A stretch of DNA of 64,000 bases from Angiostrongylus vasorum (taxonomy: Eukaryota; Nematoda; Chromadorea; Rhabditida; Metastrongylidae): contig JADANN010000458.1 in the NCBI GenBank assembly GCA_018806985.1, positions 1,426,001 to 1,490,000 on the forward strand, in the 5' to 3' direction. Both the position numbers and the translations under genes were made by a program. Every line of letters starts with the position of its first letter. Position 1 is the stretch's first letter. Shown here piece by piece: positions 1 through 11,669 of this stretch. The notes below the pieces were generated by a model. It did not search any database. It had not been told where the DNA came from and worked only from the letters and a program-made list of their open reading frames with translations.

Positions 1-214
1 GTCTATTTAACAGGTCAAAGCATTCGTCCATCTGTTTTTGTGTGAAGCAGACGATGAAGCGGTCATCCATGTTTTGACGGTTGAGTAAGGGTCGGTGATC
101 GAGACCTGAGCTTTCATCTTAGACGCGAAAGCGATGGCAAGTCGCCAGAACTGGCTTCCATTCTTAAATATCTAAATAAAGCTTTCAGAAAGTGGCTACA
201 TAACCAAGTTTTAT

Positions 215-1010
215 CGAAAACGAAGTAATGAAAATATATTAGTGCACTACCTCTCCTCTCATCCTTCGAACATGAAGAAAGCATTCTTCCAAAATATGTA
301 GCGAACGACTAAGATAGGTGGAGAGTAGAAGAGGAAAAGAATGAATCGCTAATCTTAATTAGCATGAAAAATTACCACTTCCAATGGCTACGAAACAGGA
401 GCGACTCGAGTAAAACCAAAAGGTAAAGTTACTCCCCAAAAATAGTGTTTCAAACATATGTGAGATCCCTTTGAAGCTACCCTTCATATCAAAGGAAATA
501 ATATAAGTTGCGCCATTAATAGGTGCCCAGGAAAACCTGGTCTTGAAAATTATGTAGCGATTATTGACCTCCTATACAATAAACTGTACCGTAAATTAGT
601 TCGTTTGTGCAACTCAGACAATTGTGTGATCTGTCCCTAACGGGAGAGACGAGGACTGCATGAGTTATACCTTATACCCCTACCCTTTGCAAAGAACATC
701 TGGTTGGAAAAAGTAAAAAAGTCGACAAAGCGCTCCTCCAGGTACACATTGGGCACAAAAAGTACAATGGTGATGATTTTGAAGTGACTGTCCGGATCCT
801 AGCGCAGGAATCCAAAACATCAGCGCACAAGGCTCTCGAGGCGCTTTGAATAAATTTCGAATGTCCAATGATGAACCGGAAATACGAATGCCTTTCTAAC
901 ACACGTGACTTGGCGCCTCATTTCAAATTGGTTTTCTGACCTGGGTGGGTCTCACTCGTTATCCCATGTGAGCAACACATAGGGGGTCCCACTCGCAACA
1001 ATGCGGTGAC
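215..1010 (+). mobile_element. Degenerate PLE 3' half (GIY-YIG remnant)
   Basis: Collinear with the better copy at 15.9-16.7 kb. Shared landmarks are the ACCTCTCCTCTCA stretch near 250, AATGGCTACGAAAC near 380, the Cys-rich CVICP/GRDEDCM region near 625-660 and the ILAQES region near 800. Stops and frameshifts interrupt every frame. The central YIGETGRP block is missing or scrambled around 670-700. Confidence 0.75.
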
Positions 1011-1064
1011 TAGTTTTTTTTTAAACAAAATGACATTTATTTTTACACCAGATTTTCATTAATA

Positions 1065-1065
<1 letters not shown>

Positions 1066-1128
<63 letters not shown>
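1066..1128. repeat. (AT)n microsatellite
   Basis: About 31 uninterrupted AT units, followed to about 1151 by interrupted GT/AT units. Confidence 0.95.
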
Positions 1129-1132
<4 letters not shown>

Positions 1133-1214
1133 GTATATATATGTATATATGACGGCCATTTATGGTGGGGTTTATAAACAATCGGTCTTTTAAGTTAAAA
1201 ATGTTGTACATTGT

Positions 1215-1567
1215 AGAGGGCGGATAGCACAGTAGTAGTGATGCCCGTCATCACGAGCATAGTGTTAGTTCGGTTCCGCTCCGGGCTAGCTATGCCTGTC
1301 TTCCCTACGGGGTCGGAAAATTGGATCAGATTTGTCCGGGAAAAAAATCGCTCTTTGCAATCCAATTGGAACGCTCCAGGCCGGCTATCTCAAGACTCCA
1401 GGGAAAATTGCTCGACCAGCATTCTGCCACATTCAAAATTAAATTAAAATCCTCAAGCAGCAAACGAAGCCACAAGTAAAGGTGGGAGATCTTCGTGGGC
1501 AATGGATACGAGGAAACGACTTGAATGTGGGAAGTGCTGGAATCCACACAGTAGACGTGAAGACAAA
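1215..1567 (+). repeat. tRNA-derived SINE, family C copy 1
   Basis: The head holds pol III boxes (TAGCACAGTAGTAG as A box, AGTTCGGTTCCGC as B box). A conserved body follows and ends in CACAGTAGACGTGAAGAC. It matches full copies at 22.2 and 31.8 kb. Confidence 0.8.
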
Positions 1568-1639
1568 AAAACGAACGGATCAAAGACAATAAAAAAAATA
1601 CATTGTAGTTGCGACTGCATCCCCAGCTCAACTGATTGC

Positions 1640-1860
1640 CTTCAGCTTCAGTAATTTGTGCTCCCTAAATCATTTTCGTTGATGGTTATTGTTAATGACA
1701 CCGGTATAGTGAAGAAAAAAAACTGGCTGAAAGAAAGGCAAAGCAACGGCTTAAGCGATGTAACACGTGAGCCTAAGGAAAGGGTAATCACAGGTTTGAA
1801 TTTGGCCTGGGGTCGAAGTTTTGCAAATATCTTAGCATCATTGTGGTTGTAGACACGGTA
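1640..1860 (+). repeat. SINE-like family D copy, diverged subtype
   Basis: Shares the stretch from the CCCTAAATCATTTTC region to the tail TTTTGCAAATATCTTAGCATC with the copy near 48.30-48.59 kb. The AACACGTGAGCC and GGTTTGAATTTGG parts correspond to A- and B-box regions. Confidence 0.6.
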
Positions 1861-1913
1861 GTTCGAGTTGGTTTTATAGATACCATTATCGCTGTAGTGT
1901 GATTGCGTATTTA

Positions 1914-2297
1914 CTTACATGAATACTTGAACGGCCCGTCCTTACTGGCTGTGCGAGCCTCAGCGTATTCTCCATTTCTTGGAGTTTTGCTGGTTTAGCG
2001 GTTTAGCCACTGTGTTTCCCGTGGAGTTCCGAGGTCATCTTGGCCAAAGTCTGCTCCAGGTCTTCATCACAACAGGCAGTTGCCGCCTTTGTGGATCAGA
2101 GAGAGATTTGGCACCATACCAGGACAGCGGTGGGTTCTGGTGTTGGTTTACTCTTAGCTAGGCTTCTTGATGGGAACGCCGGACTCATTCTCAGCTTAAG
2201 AGATCTTTGGGGGAGGATGAATCCTCCCGCTGTACATCGCAACCCCACACCCAGGATCACCTCCTAGCCACGATGAAGGGGCAAACAATTGGGAGGA
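1914..2297 (-). mobile_element. Family A short element, copy 1
   Basis: Begins (- strand) at CCTCCCAA and ends in a TAAGTAA-type tail, here seen reversed as TTACTTA. Flanks carry a 12-bp target-site duplication, ATTGCGTATTTA (1902-1913) and ATTGCATATTTA (2298-2309), with one mismatch. It matches copies at 21.5, 39.4 and 50.7 kb. Confidence 0.8.
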
Positions 2298-2550
2298 ATT
2301 GCATATTTAATATGACTAATAATGTACGTCTTTAGCTTCCTTATTATTAAAAGAAATGTATTATTGACTGGCGACACTTCTATGAACATCTGTGTGACAA
2401 TTCACCAAATTAAACCAAAAAAATGTTTTCTGGTTTTGATTCAGATGAACCAAATCGTTCTGGTGTTGAGTTTATTAAAATTCTGAATTGTTCCCATTAT
2501 TCCTTATATATTGTGCGTGTAAGGTGTAGTCACCCTCTAAATAAACTCAA

Positions 2551-2790
2551 AAGTTAGCGCAGTGGTTAGAGTTTTCTTACATGTGGTCATTGGTTCAATC
2601 TCATACGTATGAAACCCAGTGCTAACCTAATCGCTCCTCCCTTAGGGTCAACAAAATGGTAGCCGACTTGTATGGTAAGGCTTGAAAAATTCCTGTAGAA
2701 ATTTGTATTGGCCAATTATGATCCAATCACAACTACGACGTTTAAAGACAGACTAACGCCTAGCGCTTTATCCCTTTTAATCCTGTGCAT
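2551..2790 (+). repeat. SINE family B, degenerate copy
   Basis: The head TTAGCGCAGTGGTTAGAG plus TTGGTTCAATCTC has tRNA-like boxes. The 3' end ACGCCTAGCGCTTTATCCC matches the family B terminus. The middle is strongly diverged. Confidence 0.5.
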
Positions 2791-3134
2791 GAGCAGTAGT
2801 GCAAATTCGTGAAAATGTCGAAATTCCGTCCAAAATGATCGGAAGCATGAAAATCTTGTAAAGCTTGCAAATCTTTGGTGGAGAAGAACATTTTCCTATC
2901 TCCCGCCAACGTTTAAAAATTCACGATAACCTTACGACCACCATATTCCTTACGATTACGGATGAAGTATTATACTGCTCCTTCCTTTGTTGGAAATCAT
3001 GAACGTCACTCTAGTAGTAAACCTCGACCGACTTAGTCAGTAATATCTTAAACGACGCATAGTCTTTTTTGTGTTGAAGTCTTGATAATGGGTTGATATT
3101 TTTCAATTTTATTCTATACGAACCCTCTTTCAGA

Positions 3135-3484
3135 TCTACTGTACCGGTCCCATCACTTCTCTCATTTGATACGTTTCCTTAAAGCAATCATCCACGAAGG
3201 TCTTCGAACTTTTCGTGTATGAGCTCGCTTGCTGGTTGAGGATTGTGGTCTTATTTATGAATGCATTTGAATGCTGGTCCAGTCGATTATCCCTGGAACC
3301 CTGAGATAGCCAGACGAAAGAGTTCCCACTTGGATTGCAGAGAGCGAATTTTTTCCCAGATAAGTCCAGTGCCAATTTCCCAAATTCTGAGGGGGATTAT
3401 AGGCTTAATGAGCCCGGAACGGCATCGAATCAGCAGCGTGCTCATGAAGGCAAGCATCATTACCACTGTGCTATCCAGACCCCT
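3135..3484 (-). repeat. SINE family C copy 2
   Basis: Reverse-strand copy of the 1.2-kb family C element, from its 3' end (AGATCTACTGT) to its head (GTGCTATCCAG). Near full length but diverged, with a gap in the middle. Confidence 0.75.
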
Positions 3485-4045
3485 AGGTTGTTATAACACT
3501 TTTTTTACTGTCAATGTTTCGGCACCTTTTCTTTTTTCATAGCCGGTATGATTCGAGTCAAGACTCTATAGCAGTACTTTCCCTGTGAAGTGAATCCTCA
3601 TTGTCGCACCGAGTTGAATCCACTGGAGTGGAAAACTGCACAGAAAAAACCTCATCACCTGCCGATGCGATTGTTAGCCTTTGCTTCGAATGTCTAGAAA
3701 AGCATAAAATGATTGTCAGTGTCACTGCTGTCATCACAATAAGTTTAATGATGCAATATGATTGTGCGGCTGACACAGCTGAACTATGATTTCTACAGTG
3801 TCCAAGTAGAGTATGACAAAGCTAACGCACTTCCGCTTTATAATAAAGTAAATGAGGGTGTATAATAATGTTATTGAAGTCTAGGTGGGAGAAAAAACTG
3901 GCCGGTTTATACTTCTCTTGTTGCATTCAATTATCATTATCACATTATATTATCCATTAGGTTTCAGTCATGGACAGAACTATTCGATATTGTGATACTA
4001 CGATTAAAATTATTGCTATCTAAACGGTGTTCGAAAAAGCGTAAA

Positions 4046-4316
4046 AAAAGCTCTTGGCGTTGATCAATCCCCTGAGGGATGCGCTAGCATTCAACTTCGT
4101 TAAGGATCGTTAGAGATGGTTTAATGCATATCTGACCTATAAAATGACTCGCGGTTGCCTACCGATGTGTCGAGTCGGTGTGCTATCCTACGAGACAAGT
4201 TCGGTGCCAATTTTCCGACCCTGAAGAGATGAAAGGCTTGGTGAGCCTGGGGTGCGAAGATAGATCCCATGTGTATTGCACGAGAACGCCTCTGACCAAT
4301 GCGCTACACTCATCCC
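4046..4316 (-). repeat. SINE family B copy
   Basis: Begins with the family terminus CTCTTGGCGTTGATCAATCC and ends at the tRNA-like head (CTCTGACCAATGCGCTACAC read on the + strand). Full length, several mismatches. Confidence 0.8.
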
Positions 4317-5345
4317 TAGAAGAAATATATTATGAGGAATTCTACGTTTTAAGTGTGATGTCGGAAAAGTTTTTGAAATAAATGCAATCTTTATTTGATA
4401 ATCAAAAACTAAGTTGATAAGATAAGCGTTGAAATACGTGTTAAAATTGCAGGAATTCATTACTACTACTATTGAAAAATTTATGGAAGTATAACCATAG
4501 TATTAAAGTTAGCAAAGCTTTTTATTGTTATAAAAATCGAAATATTAAAATGTCACTTTATTTATCATTTAATTATGTTATATATTACATTTATTGATTA
4601 TTTCAGATAGTTCTTGTCGACGGGTGATTGTTGGTAGCACTGATAGAATAGAAACATTGCTGAGAGAAAGGTAAATGAGGGACCCTCGGAGTTGGTGCGG
4701 TGGATAGCAGTTTGCGATGATCACAACCATTGGATAAAGCAAACTTTACTTCATACATTGCAGAACTTTTGCTGCTCCTAAACTTACTGCATTCAGAGCT
4801 GAAGACGAAAGACGTTCCATGAAGTTGCTTTCTCCTTGTTACGCTGTCATCCTTCTTCCCTACTGCAGTTTGCTGCAGGTTGTTTGATTACCAATACCAC
4901 TTATGATTACAGCCATTTGTTATCTAAGAATTTTTACCGTTACATCCACTGAAATGTTGTTATCGAGATGTTAGTTTAACGGTAGGTGGGGAAAGCGCTT
5001 GCTGGTGACATCACCACAGAAGGCGGAGCCACTCACCGGCGCTGTTCTATAGCAATTTCTGGCCAGTTCTTGTGGAGTGACGACGTCTTCGGAGCTTCGT
5101 TCTCAATAGCAATAAGAAACCAACGAACGAACGAGGTAATTTTATTTCTAAATACCAGTGATTCTCAACTTTTCCATGTTCATTACCAAATGCTTTTGCA
5201 AAAACCGACAGCTAGACGTAGGGCTGCCACCGTAGTCTCACATCTCTCTAGCTCTCCCTATGACTACTGGGCGGCAAGCGGTGACGTTCTGAAGTCTAGC
5301 TGCTTTATGCTGATGCTGCTCATCAGCAATTCCATCCAATCAATT

Positions 5346-5348
5346 CAG
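5346..5348 (+). promoter_or_regulatory. Candidate trans-splice acceptor before AKH paralog 1
   Basis: AATTCAG abuts the ATG with no spacer. Nematode spliced-leader addition often occurs directly at the start codon, so this is read as an SL acceptor. A cis intron with a further 5' untranslated exon is the alternative. Confidence 0.5.
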
Positions 5349-5470
5349 ATGCAGGCGGTAATCATCGTTCTGTGTGCGCTGTGTGTGCTGGGTCTGTCTC
5401 AAATGACTTTCACTGATCGCTGGAATAAGAGGGATGCACCGTCGTACGAGCTGTTCACCTCTCCAAAAGC
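5349..5470 (+). CDS. nlp-47: AKH/GnRH-like paralog 1, exon 1
   Basis: Encodes the signal peptide, mature peptide, KR site and the first part of the spacer (40 codons plus 2 bases). The donor is GC|GTAAGC at 5471, leaving phase 2. The frame is open upstream to 4986 without a stop, but an extension would bury the signal peptide, so the ATG at 5349 is preferred. Confidence 0.9.
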
Positions 5471-8335
5471 GTAAGCTTTCTCGTAACCGTATTACTCTTT
5501 TGTATTTGAATTGTTTACTTGAATAGATAGCTACAGTTGATCGTTATGACAATGGCCTTTAAAATCAGTGCGACGTCTGAAAATTTAAAAAGAATTATCT
5601 CCGATTTTATCTACCGTCTCTTTTGGCGCGAATTTCTGGAGTTGCTCAGGTTATCCACACTGGAATGCAATTTTAGAGGTTTTGGATTTTTTTGAAGTTC
5701 TGTTTTTACCATTCGAAAACCAGAGTCTTTCTGATGTCTCTGACCAGTCTGAGCAGTAATTTTCTTTAGATTCTGGCTTTAAGTTGAGATATTCATTTAT
5801 ATGATCTTTTAAACTGATCTTGTTGAGCTGGTGCTAGGTTGGTATAAGTTTTCGTTATCGTTGTTGTAGTTGTCGTCGTCGTTGTCGTTGTTGTTAACAT
5901 TGTTGGTCGAGGCTGACGTTTCGGCGATTTCGCCTTCCTCAGACCCGTGCTGTTACGAGTGGAACCCCTAACTCTAAGCCTCAGTTCAGCACAGGCACAA
6001 ACATAAGTAAACGATTGAAGTGTTTTATAAGTAAGAAATTCGTTTTGGATGTCGCGTATTCAGATTGGCAAAAAATTCAGAAACACGTTGGTGATGAGAA
6101 AAAACTCTCTATAACACAGTAACCTTTTATAGTTTCATCTTTGTGTAAATGACTTGATAGGAAAAAAGAGACAGAGAGAAAGAAAAAAGAGAGAAAGAGC
6201 CTCAAATTCGATGATCACGCGTTAGCAAAGGAACTACAGAGGAAAAGCCTGTTGAGGTGCATGAAATCTTAATTTTTAAGTAACCAAATATTTGGTCTCA
6301 TCGAAAATTTCCCTGTGCATCAGTTGTGGTCTAACTGAAAAGTACGAGAATTCTTTAGCATCGACAACTGTTTCGTCTAGAGGTTGCTTCCTTTCTTGGC
6401 TTTCACTGTATTCGCTGAATTCAGTAATGTTTGTTGCTAATAACATATGGTGGGATATGAAGTCGAACAATGGGATTTAGCGCTTAAGTTTATCCATAGA
6501 ATTTAGTTGTGTTTCTAAGCTGTGTCTAATCTTCATTCTTCTTGTTCCTGCATAACTTTAAAAATATTCAACTTACGCTTCTGAAAAGTTACTCATCAGA
6601 ACAGCTAACTAAGGGCATTCAGACGGAAGAAGAACGACAGCGATGACGTTATTCTGATTTAAATCACATCATTCATATGAATTTTCCATGTTGTTATAGT
6701 GCTGGACATATGTGAAGAAAATGACGGTGGTGCGAGGCTTAGAAGAGAATGTCAATTCGGCGATTGAAATCACAAGTTGTTGGTTTGAACAACCATGGAG
6801 ACCTGATGATTGGCCTACAAAAAAGGGTTCGAAATGTACGACGTACTTCTCAAGCTACCAATGGTAAAACAGTAACGATTCTTCTGCATTCTTGTCAAAT
6901 CGTTCTTCGTCATCAACTGCGCTTACGATGTTCAGCAGTCAAATATTCCTCAATTAGTCAAAATGCGGATAGAGCTTCGTGCTCTTGAAGTAAGGTGACG
7001 ATATGGTGAAGTGAGGTGAGGCATTTTTAGCAGATAGTCATGGTTATGCTTCGGATTATTACAAATGATGCTTCCATATTCTAGTGAGGGATTCATCGAA
7101 GGCTGTCTCGTAGTATTATGACTTGCTAGCCCTCCATGAAAGGACAAAATTTCGTATCCAAATAGATTTGCTCATAAGAAGCAGTCACTGGGAAATGAAA
7201 AGGGCTCTTCTACTCTTTTATTGAATAAATTATGTGTTGAAGTAAAGTTATCTAGCAACGAACGAGCGTTTGAAAATTTGGTTACAAGTCGCCACGCTTC
7301 TTCTTCAAGACGTAAATTTCGCAAAAGCTATTCTTAAAAAAGTTTTGAGAGGTTATTCCTAGTGCCTCATTTCTCCTTGGTAGAAGTATTTCCCAACGAT
7401 GTAGATCTCTTACGTATCCTCTCCTAGCACTGGACTGCTCCGTGACGTCTTTGTAATGATGGAAAATAAGTGACAGATTTTCATAGAAGGTATGGATTGG
7501 AGAGATTTCTGATAACTACTTGTTTCGTCACATAAATTGGAATGGCAAATCAAAAAGTAAGACTGAACAAAGAACGTGATCTCGTTAGAATAACTGGGAT
7601 GGCGAAGGTTTGCGCTCACTACAAAACTAGTTTCATCGACATTTCATAGTGAATTGTTGTTTCCAATGACACAAATCTCACAGCTCATTTTGGGGATGAT
7701 TCATGGTTTTCCTGTAAAGCACCACGATCTCCAGTATCTTCTTGCTTAGAGTGATGAGGTAGATTTATTAGCATGGGCTTCGTCGGACTACTTGGGTACT
7801 TGGAAACACCTGCAGGGCAAATTGAAATGAATGGAGAGCAACCGTATGACTACAAAGTCGTCCACAAGTGATGATTTTCTCTTAGCTTGTCCTTCAATGC
7901 TGTGAACCAGTCGATTTCTAGTCAAATCCAACAGAATTGCCTAAATTGTGGCCTGATTCCAACAGATTTTTCATTCGTTCTAAACACATCCCAGCTTGCG
8001 CTATGACGTGATTTCCCACTTTCGACAACGCGTTTTCGCATTGCCGAGGAAAAAAATCTTATTAAAAACAAAATGAAAGAAATGTGTGAGAATGACTGCT
8101 AGCGTGAAAAATTTTGACGTTTCACTTCATCAGCTAGTAAAGCTTTCAGTTATCTTTTTTTGCTGTTATTTCCTTTATTTTTTGCGATTAACGTCATTTT
8201 AGTTCCGGGCAACCGTCGAAATGTAGTCATCGCTCAGTCGAAGAACTCTTCTTTCACCTCTATCAAATTCAAGCCGCTGAGAAGGAGATCCTCAGTGAAA
8301 TAGGCGTTTGCACTTTACAAAAATCTCTACGTTGA
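5349..8335 (+). CDS. nlp-47: AKH/GnRH-like neuropeptide precursor, paralog 1 (2 exons)
   Basis: Predicted secreted neuropeptide precursor of 84 residues from exons 5349-5470 and 8203-8335, joined by a 2.7-kb phase-2 intron. Residues 1-17 form a hydrophobic signal peptide ending LGLS. The mature nonapeptide QMTFTDRWN follows directly (residues 18-26) and is closed by a KR dibasic site. The N-terminal Gln would become pyroglutamate, as in the AKH family. No Gly precedes KR, so amidation is not predicted. The C-terminal part has cysteines 28 residues apart. The C. elegans AKH-GnRH peptide (NLP-47), recalled as pQMTFTDQWT, differs at two positions; in C. elegans it acts through the GnRH-receptor-like GPCR GNRR-1 in egg laying. 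Start choice: the only ATG that puts the signal peptide at the N-terminus, with a CAG acceptor directly before it. Identity is strong; function is inferred from the family. Confidence 0.9.
5815..5990 (-). mobile_element. PLE 3' terminal fragment
   Basis: On the - strand it contains CTGAGGAAGGCGAAATCGCC followed by GAAACGTCAGCC, the 3' motif of the PLE at 15.9 kb, then a CAACAACGACAACGACGA-type triplet tract. The same arrangement recurs at 30.34-30.48 kb. It lies inside the intron of AKH paralog 1. Confidence 0.65.
5858..5896. repeat. GTT/GTC triplet repeat tract
   Basis: An imperfect run of GTT and GTC triplets within the PLE fragment. The homologous fragment at 30.38 kb has a shorter version. 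Confidence 0.7.
5991..8202 (+). other. Rest of the intron of AKH paralog 1
   Basis: AT-rich intron sequence after the PLE fragment. Short ORFs occur on both strands, none protein-like. Nothing else recognised. Confidence 0.6.
8203..8335 (+). CDS. nlp-47: AKH/GnRH-like paralog 1, exon 2
   Basis: The acceptor ATTTTAG ends at 8202. The first base completes the Ala codon begun in exon 1, and the frame runs to TGA at 8333-8335. It encodes a short spacer, then Cys, 28 residues of mostly helical character (VEELFFHLYQIQ and following), a second Cys and a basic tail. This exon is too short to stand out as an ORF. It was recognised by matching the frame, cysteine spacing and hydrophobic pattern of exon 2 in paralog 2. 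Confidence 0.85.
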
Positions 8336-11084
8336 CACAAAATGAAATGCTTTAAGTTTGTTCATGTTCGCAGTGTTTATTGTTTTAATCCTGGAGAGTG
8401 TAAAGCTCATAGATATATGTTAAGAACAAAACACAGTGGTTAACCCCTTCCCCAACCTTCGTCTGTAAGCTTCCGTCTTCATATCGTTCGACGAACATGT
8501 AACACACAACAAGACAATCGTATAGATCGTTGCAAAAAAAAGCATTAAAGATGTCTGGCTTGTTGTTGAGTAGCAAAGGTGACCATGCATGTCCTAAAGG
8601 GAATACGAACTGACGTCTTGTTTTATTTCATGGTGTCTGCTCTTCTTCTGACTGGACAAACTCTATGCAAATGGAAGGAATCGATCCCCTGGAGGAGATC
8701 GATCTCGAATGTGGCATTTTGATCTGTACATCAATTGATGATGTGTTTTTGTGGAATTTTTAAACGCATTTGAGCCTAGGTTTCGCAGGCAATGTAGTGA
8801 TGAAGGATCAGTTGAAGTCACGAAGAACCGTGGAAACATCAGTATGAATTCCGATCACTTATTAAGTCTTTATATGTGCTGCTGAACAAGAACTGTCTAG
8901 TGAATTCTATTCAGTTGAGAAGCACTAAGAACATCAACGTCATTTCGAGTAATCCCTTTCGCTTCTACTGTTTGCGGGAGTGAGCTCAGAGGGACCTAGG
9001 GTTATTCGTTGGAGAGGATGGATGCTTTGGCACGCGTATAACTCTCACTCCCACTATGGCAGGGCAACCTCGCTGTAGAGCGACTCGTGATCGCTCCCAT
9101 AAAGGATATCATTCACTTAATTTGCGCTAAATTTTAAAGGTAAAAATGTTGGATAAAACTCTGCTTTTAGCAGGGTTGTTAGTTTTAGTTTTTGGTACAA
9201 GTGCAGCGAAAGACAAAGTAATCTAGTTATATAGCAAATTCCTAATTTTTTGAACCACATGAGAGAAATTCCGAGTTTCCCTGGGTGAATCAGACACAAG
9301 TGATCGGTTTTTAGGACTGTTTGCAAGCTTGCTGTGCAGACTGTTTGCAAGGTTGCTGCCTATGTTTCTGAGGGCGACAGATGCTTAAAGAGAGAATATT
9401 ACGGAGCTCTATCTAGGTACAGTATAGAAAACTGAATTCGAGCTCAAAATCAGGCAAGCCATCAGCTTGAATTTTTAACTCATCTGGGATATTTTAAGTG
9501 TACACTGAATAAACATGATGGAGCCAAATGAAATCAAAGGAGAATGAGACGACAATATGACTGTCGTCGTACGCTTTGTTGAAACAGCACGAGAGCTCCT
9601 TCTTATGAAAATCGACACCAGGGAAGACATGGAGTGTGAATTTTTTGACCATATATAGGAGAAGGATTTATATGACTTCCTTCCCAGTCAAACAACTAGT
9701 TTAACCTTTTTTCGTTCGTTCTATTGACGACGAGGACAAATTTCATGTTAAATAGAGATATCAAGACCATCCAAAGGCAGCGTTTGCGCACTTCAGGATT
9801 CGCATTTGCAGAAAAATCGGGTAGGCAGGCGAAATGATTTTCGCAGGACTCGAAGGCTCCCTTTTTAGTAGCGAAATTCACATAACACACTTTTTTTCCC
9901 GGAGTCGAGCGGACAAAAGGCTTCATCAAATGTCTCGAATATTGCGCTTTGATGTTTCGATGTATATTCCACATAATGATTGGACAATAGTTGCAAGAAT
10001 TTCTCAATCACCTTTCTCTAGTGTTGAATGAAGTTCTCTGCTGACTGTACTTTTTGCTGATTTTGAATATTTGGCCTCATATGAGTTGTAAGAGCTAGGT
10101 GTGATTAGTGGCTTGCTGCTCAAACGAAGGAGTTCCCAGACGTTTTAATGCTGAGTCATTTTATTTGCTCTAACAAAAGGACACTTCTAATTGTTAGAAT
10201 TTAGCAAATGATAGCACAGGGTTAATAACCGCCCTTGAACTAATATAATACAATCTGTTGCTTGAAGTATCAACTGAACTATCACATTCGTAAGGTGCGT
10301 CGCTCCACTCACTGGATTCGACTCGATGCGACTACAAAGGCTTACAACAAGCACAAAAAATGAACTGCTCTGGAGGAACATCTCGAATCAGTCCGGTTGT
10401 GGAGAATGCGATGACGCTTGAAAGTAGATATTGAACTACTATGCTTTTGGTTCTGATTCCAGCTTCATATTATTCGTGCCGACATAATCTCTCTACAGAA
10501 CTAATTAACACAGTGATTAAGCATATAACCATCGCAAAATGATAGAAAAAAAGTGTTAAATCGGTGCTAAACGACTGGCCTGGGCGCAATTTAAGCGAAA
10601 TGTCGATGTTTATTGCGGTTGCAGAAATGTCTGAAATCATTGGCGCTTTATTGCCTTTTCGAAAATGCTTAAAATCACCACCGCTTTCATGGAAATCGTA
10701 GGAAGCCTGCAGTAGATGCGGGCTTGAACCCACATGGACAACCGTATTCATTCTGTAACAACACTAATAAAAGAATTCACGCTACAACTAAAAGAATATC
10801 GTTATCTACGATGACAAATGGTTGCGTGCAAGGTTTTGTTTCGTCATAGGCGCTAGTCGTCCTCATGAAACGCAGCTTGCTTTTAACGAGAGGATTAAAA
10901 AGTAGGTGCAGGCTTCTTCTCAATTTCTGCGAAGTTCAGTGTTTTTCAATAAGTTTTCCTTCAGAATGATCCTTCAATGTTTCTTCCTCCATTTCAACTT
11001 TTCCGCTTAGCTTATTGTCGAGACGGTATTGATATTAAGCCCTCCTAATACATTGATTACAGAAAAGGCAACAGTCCTCAAGCA
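8336..11084. other. No gene recognised
   Basis: AT-rich, with scattered short ORFs that do not read as proteins. A 24-bp near-duplicate (ACTGTTTGCAAGCTTGCTG) lies at 9315-9360. Confidence 0.5.
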
Positions 11085-11203
11085 GCGATCGAATTCACAC
11101 ACGAAAAGGCCCGAGATCTACGTGAATGGTGGGTCCGAGGGAGAGAACGAATCGAATTTGAAGAGGTGTTGGGATTCGCACAGTAGATGTGAAGACGGGT
11201 GGT
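11085..11203 (+). repeat. SINE family C, 3' fragment
   Basis: Matches only the last third of family C, from CCTCAAGCAGC to CACAGTAGATGTGAAGACGG. No tRNA-like head. Confidence 0.65.
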
Positions 11204-11349
11204 GTAAGATAAGAAAACAAAAAATTATGTTCCTCACTTTTAGTCCTTAAAATACAACAAAATCAAATTCTTTTGAATGGGCAACTAGGCTCCTCCAATT
11301 TTTACGCGTTGCTCACCGAAGCATCCTCAAAAATTGAGGATCCTGAGAT

Positions 11350-11440
11350 GTTTTTTAAAACTCACACTAGGGCAGATTCGAACACCCGATTACCCTTTCC
11401 GCGTGCTAGCGTGTGTTATGCACTGCATCACCGAGGCCTT
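11350..11440 (-). repeat. SINE-like family D fragment
   Basis: On the - strand the B-box GTTCGAATCTG and A-box region precede TTTAAAA-type tail sequence. It forms an inverted pair with the copy at 11.52-11.66 kb. Confidence 0.5.
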
Positions 11441-11519
11441 AGTTCTGCCTTTCTCACGGAAGTGCTTACCTTGTCCTCTTTTTAAAGTAAAAGACTAGCT
11501 GAGGAAAAGGTAGAACGAA

Positions 11520-11660
11520 AGCTACAGTGGTACAGTGGATAGCACGTGAGCCCCAGGAAAAGATAATAGTGGGTTCGAATCTGACCTGAGGTGTGAGTTT
11601 TGCAAATATCAGCAATTGTAATTGTATTACACATAATACCCTGTCAAGAAAAGGATAATG
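11520..11660 (+). repeat. SINE-like family D copy, diverged subtype
   Basis: The A-box-like TGGTACAGTGGATAGCACG and B-box GGGTTCGAATCTG lead into TTTTGCAAATATCAGCA and a TACCCTGTCAAGAAAAGG tail, the family D 3' signature. Confidence 0.65.
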
Positions 11661-11669
11661 GGTAGCCAA

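Larger units (their letters stand above)
2791..5345. other. Non-repeat stretches before AKH paralog 1
   Basis: Outside the SINE copies at 3135-3484 and 4046-4316 I see no gene. At 3545-3790 both strands are open for about 65 codons, and TCGCACCGAGTTGAATCC resembles a PLE fold-back arm. The region 4320-5345 should hold the promoter of AKH paralog 1; no TATA-like or other element could be assigned. Confidence 0.4.

Noticed and set aside
1066..1151. Long AT run as a functional element (origin or promoter)
   Set aside because: A plain microsatellite explains it; nothing around it suggests a function.
4986..5348. In-frame open extension upstream of AKH paralog 1 (121 codons)
   Set aside because: It starts at GTG and would bury the signal peptide. 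An acceptor abuts the ATG at 5349, and paralog 2 has no such extension.
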